Shown: positions 1 through 6,173 of the stretch, piece after piece
How positions within the stretch are numbered: the first letter of the stretch is position 1
Layout: every line of letters starts with the position of its first letter
Source of the DNA: Actinomycetota bacterium
Lineage (GTDB): Bacteria > Actinomycetota > Actinomycetes > Propionibacteriales > Nocardioidaceae
Direction of reading: 5' to 3'
Assembly (NCBI GenBank): GCA_009702305.1
Contig: WLIH01000177.1
Location: 1-6,173 of the forward strand
DNA: 6,173 nt
Notes under the pieces: model-generated
What the model saw: only the letters and a program-made list of their open reading frames with translations
Told to the model about the DNA's origin: nothing
The model's database searches: none
Program-made: the position numbers and the translations under genes

Positions 1-411
1 ACGGATCTGGCCATGCAGCTGCTCAAGGACGCGGAGGGCGCCGATCACGAGATCGCGATCACGACCCTCAACGCCGCGACCGAGGACGAGGCCGTCGAGG
101 TCAGCCGCAGTGTGGCCCGCAGCAACCTCTTCAAGGCTGCCGTGTTCGGCAACGACCCCAACTGGGGCCGCGTGCTCGCCAGCATCGGCACCACCCAGGC
201 GGCCTTCGACCCGGCCGACCTGGATGTCGCGATGAACGGCGTCTGGGTCTGCCGCAGCTCCACCCCGCACGCCGACCCGAGCGAGGTCGACCTCCACCCG
301 CGCGAGGTCAGCGTGACCATCGACCTCAAGGTCGGCTCCGCACGGGCGACCGTGTGGACCAACGACCTGACCCATGCCTACGTCCACGAGAACAGCGCGT
401 ACTCCTCATGA
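1..411 (+). CDS. argJ: Glutamate N-acetyltransferase / amino-acid acetyltransferase ArgJ, C-terminal part (5' end outside window)
   Basis: The frame is open from base 1 and gives 136 residues before the TGA at 409-411. ArgJ transfers the acetyl group from N-acetylornithine to glutamate, which closes the acetyl cycle; many bacterial forms can also use acetyl-CoA. Visible family hallmarks are the Asp-Ala-Glu-Gly-Ala segment near the left edge, the block [17 protein letters not shown] around visible residues 40-57, and the very conserved C-terminal end [10 protein letters not shown]. All of this belongs to the beta chain formed by self-cleavage. The cleavage site with its nucleophilic threonine lies upstream and is not in the window, so activity cannot be judged. 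The ATG at 13 is an internal methionine, not the start. The stop overlaps the argB start as ATGA, which fits an operon. Identity is secure; whether the enzyme is mono- or bifunctional is not visible. Confidence 0.96.
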   Translation, partial: TDLAMQLLKDAEGADHEIAITTLNAATEDEAVEVSRSVARSNLFKAAVFGNDPNWGRVLASIGTTQAAFDPADLDVAMNGVWVCRSSTPHADPSEVDLHPREVSVTIDLKVGSARATVWTNDLTHAYVHENSAYSS

Positions 412-1349
412 ACGACTCGACCACGCCGACGTACGACGTCAGCAAGCCCGACCAGGCCAAGGCCCGCACCCTCGCGGCGGCCCTGCCGTGGATGAAGGAG
501 TACCACGGCCAGATCGTCGTGGTGAAGTACGGCGGCAACGCGATGACCGACGACGCGCTCAAGCGCGCCTTCGCCGAGGACATCGCCTTCCTGCGCTTCG
601 CGGGCTTCAAGCCGGTCGTCGTGCACGGCGGCGGCCCACAGATCTCAACGATGCTCGACCGGCTCGGCATCCGCTCGGAGTTCCGCGGCGGGCTGCGGGT
701 GACCACCCCCGAGGCGATGGACGTCGTGCGGATGGTGCTCGTCGGGCAGGTGCAGCGCGAGCTCGTCGGGCTGATCAACGAGCACGGTCCGTTGGCCGTC
801 GGCTGCTCCGGTGAGGACGCGGGGCTGTTCACCGCGACCCAGACCAACACCGTCGTCGACGGCGAGGAGGTCGACCTCGGCCTCGTCGGAGAGGTCACCT
901 CGGTGCGCCCCGAGTCGGTGCTCGACCTCATCGAGGCCGGCCGGATCCCGGTCGTCTCCTCGGTCGCGCCCGACGTCAACGGCCTGGTGCACAACGTCAA
1001 CGCCGACTCCGCCGCCGCCTCGCTGGCGGTCGCGCTGGGAGCGAAGAAGCTGCTCGTGCTCACCGACGTCGAGGGTCTCTTCCTCGACTGGCCGAGCTCG
1101 GAGGACGTCATCGGCGAGATCAGCCCCGAGGCCCTCGCCGAGATCCTGCCGACCCTCGCCAGCGGCATGGTGCCGAAGATGGGCGCCTGCCTGCAGGCGG
1201 TCCGGGGTGGCGTCCCGCGCGCGACGGTGGTCGACGGCCGCGAGCCGCACGCCGTCCTCCTCGAGCTGTTCACCAAGGAAGGCGTCGGCACCCAGGTGCT
1301 GCCGGGCGTCGAGACCAAGACCCGCAAGGCACGGGAGATCACCTCATGA
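408..1349 (+). CDS. argB: Acetylglutamate kinase ArgB
   Basis: A 313-residue cytoplasmic kinase of the amino-acid kinase family, which phosphorylates N-acetyl-L-glutamate with ATP in the second step of the pathway. Visible motifs are the nucleotide-binding lysine and glycine loop [10 protein letters not shown] (residues 37-46, K40), the substrate loop VVHGGGP (71-77), R97 in a conserved GGLRVTT block, NVNAD (196-200), LTDVEG (218-223) and GMVPKM with K257 (253-258). About 30 residues precede the first strand. An N-terminal helix of this sort is known from the hexameric, arginine-inhibited kinases and is absent from E. coli ArgB, so feedback inhibition by arginine is a reasonable inference. 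The ATG at 408 was chosen because it overlaps the argJ stop as ATGA. The in-frame ATG at 354 would add 18 unrelated residues and overlap argJ by 58 bases. No strong ribosome-binding site is seen, so translation probably depends on coupling to argJ. Confidence 0.97.
   Translation: MNDSTTPTYDVSKPDQAKARTLAAALPWMKEYHGQIVVVKYGGNAMTDDALKRAFAEDIAFLRFAGFKPVVVHGGGPQISTMLDRLGIRSEFRGGLRVTTPEAMDVVRMVLVGQVQRELVGLINEHGPLAVGCSGEDAGLFTATQTNTVVDGEEVDLGLVGEVTSVRPESVLDLIEAGRIPVVSSVAPDVNGLVHNVNADSAAASLAVALGAKKLLVLTDVEGLFLDWPSSEDVIGEISPEALAEILPTLASGMVPKMGACLQAVRGGVPRATVVDGREPHAVLLELFTKEGVGTQVLPGVETKTRKAREITS
1333..1338 (+). promoter_or_regulatory. Ribosome-binding site of argD
   Basis: GGGAGA lies inside the last codons of argB, seven bases before the ATG at 1346. 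It supports that start and shows argD can recruit ribosomes itself as well as through the ATGA overlap with argB. Confidence 0.6.
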
Positions 1350-2511
1350 GCTACCAGGAGCGGTACGCCGCCTCGTTGATGAACACCTTCGGTCCGCCCA
1401 AGCTGGTGCTGGCCCGAGGCGAGGGCGCCCACGTGTGGGACACCGAGGGTCGGGAGTACGTCGACCTGCTCGGCGGCATCGCCGTCAACGCGCTCGGCCA
1501 CGCCCACCCGGCGCTCGTCGCGGCCGTCACCGGCCAGCTGGAGACCCTCGGTCACATCTCCAACTTCTTCACCAGCGGCCCTCAGGTCGAGCTGGCCGAG
1601 CGGCTGCTCGCCCTGCTCGCGGCCCCGGCGCCGGGCAAGGTGTTCTTCACCAACTCCGGCACCGAGGCCAACGAGGCGGCGTTCAAGCTCACGCGCCGCA
1701 CCGGCCGCACCCACGTGGTGGTCGCCGAGGGCGCCTTCCACGGCCGGACCATGGGCGCGCTCGCGTTGACGTCGAAGGAGGCCTACCGCGCGCCGTTCGA
1801 GCCGCTGCCGGGCCACGTGACGTTCGTGCCGTACGGCGACGCGACGGCCCTGACCGAAGCCGTCACCGACGAGACCGCCGCGATCCTGCTCGAGCCGATC
1901 CAGGGCGAGGCGGGCGTGAACGTCGCCCCCGACGGATACCTCGCGGCCGCGCGTGCCGCCGCCGACGAGCACGGCGCGCTGCTCTGGCTCGACGAGATCC
2001 AGTCCGGCATGGGTCGCACCGGTGCGTGGTTCGCCCATGCCGCCAGCGGCGTCGTGCCGGACATCGTCACGCTGGCCAAGGGGTTGGGCGGCGGCTTCCC
2101 GATCGGTGCCGTGATCGGTCTCGGCGCCGCGGCCGACCTGCTCGAGCCCGGCAACCACGGCACGACGTTCGGCGGCAACCCGGTCGCCTGCGCCGCCGCC
2201 CTCGCGGTGATCGCGACGATCGAGGGCGAGGAGCTCCTCGAGCACGTGACGGTCCTCGGGCAGAAGATCCGCGACGGTCTCGCCGCCGACCCGCGGGTCA
2301 CCGAGGTCCGCGGCGAGGGGCTGCTCATCGGCCTCGATCTGGTCTCCGACTCGTCGGCTGCGGTGGCCGCGGCCGCCCTCGAGGCGGGCTTCATCGTCAA
2401 CAACGCCACCCCGTGCCGGATCCGCCTGGCTCCGCCCCTCGTCCTCACCCAGGACGACGCGGCGGCGTTCCTGGCCGCGTGGCCGGGCATCCTCGACGCG
2501 GCGGGTGTCTC

Positions 2512-2515
<4 letters not shown>
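1346..2515 (+). CDS. argD: Acetylornithine aminotransferase ArgD
   Basis: A 389-residue class-III, pyridoxal-phosphate-dependent aminotransferase, of usual length for the family. It converts N-acetylglutamate semialdehyde plus glutamate to N-acetylornithine plus 2-oxoglutarate; some ArgD enzymes also act on succinyl-diaminopimelate in lysine synthesis. Visible features are the phosphate-binding loop NSGTEANE (residues 103-110), the stacking aromatic in GAFHGRT (F131), the substrate-facing glutamate in [11 protein letters not shown] (E183), D216 and Q219 in [14 protein letters not shown] for the cofactor ring, the Schiff-base lysine K245 in [14 protein letters not shown], and the HGTTFGGNP loop (271-279) that reaches the phosphate from the partner subunit. 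All expected catalytic residues are present. The ATG at 1346 is supported by its overlap with the argB stop and by a good ribosome-binding site. Place in the arginine operon makes acetylornithine the main substrate, as against GABA or succinylornithine in related enzymes. Confidence 0.97.

Positions 2516-6173
<3,658 letters not shown>

Noticed and set aside
354..407. Upstream extension of argB to an ATG at 354
   Set aside because: It adds 18 Arg/Pro-rich residues that are an off-frame reading of the conserved ArgJ end. The ATG at 408 gives the usual coupled ATGA start.
326..2245. 639-codon open frame on the minus strand opposite argJ-argB-argD
   Set aside because: It mirrors GC-rich codons of the plus-strand genes, which reduces stop codons on the opposite strand. 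The product is low-complexity (Arg/Gly/Val- then Ser/Thr/Arg-rich) with no family motif, while the plus strand holds motif-complete enzymes.
811..2511. Long N-terminal extension of the argF frame
   Set aside because: The upstream part is an out-of-frame reading of argB and argD, rich in Arg, Ser and Pro. ArgF homology begins at GTG 2512.

Overview
This window is a stretch of very GC-rich DNA carrying seven consecutive plus-strand genes of arginine biosynthesis in the order argJ-argB-argD-argF-argR-argG-argH. The gene order (regulator argR between argF and argG), strong G/C bias at third codon positions, frequent GTG starts and alanine-rich proteins all point to a high-GC actinobacterium. A Nocardioides-like member of the Propionibacteriales is my best guess from protein character, but the sequence alone cannot settle the genus.

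Layout: positions 1-411 are the C-terminal end of argJ (the start lies outside). argB is 408-1349, argD 1346-2515, argF 2512-3444, argR 3444-4007 and argG 4004-5437. argH begins at 5499 and runs off the right edge after 225 codons. Every junction from argJ to argG overlaps by 1 or 4 bases (ATGA, GTGA or TGATG). Only argG-argH has a gap, of 61 bases, and even this gap can be read as a 21-codon mini-ORF linked to both neighbours by stop/start overlaps. There is no gene-free stretch longer than 61 bases. I see no internal promoter, terminator, RNA gene, mobile element or CRISPR array. The operon promoter, any ArgR operator and argC would lie to the left of the window.

Together the enzymes run the acetylated ornithine cycle. 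ArgB phosphorylates N-acetylglutamate, ArgD makes N-acetylornithine, and ArgJ moves the acetyl group back to glutamate and releases ornithine. ArgF then makes citrulline, ArgG argininosuccinate and ArgH arginine. ArgR is the arginine-responsive repressor of the pathway. ArgB has the N-terminal extension typical of arginine-inhibited kinases, so control probably acts on both enzyme activity and transcription.

This is an ordinary biosynthetic operon and I found no undescribed system. Points worth a second look are: (1) ArgF has Thr-Leu-Arg-Thr-Gln where ornithine carbamoyltransferases normally have Ser-Thr-Arg-Thr-Arg; (2) ArgG is the long, E. coli-like (type 2) form and not the ~400-residue form of mycobacteria and corynebacteria; (3) a 20-base-period imperfect tandem repeat spans the argG stop codon and creates the start of the mini-ORF before argH.
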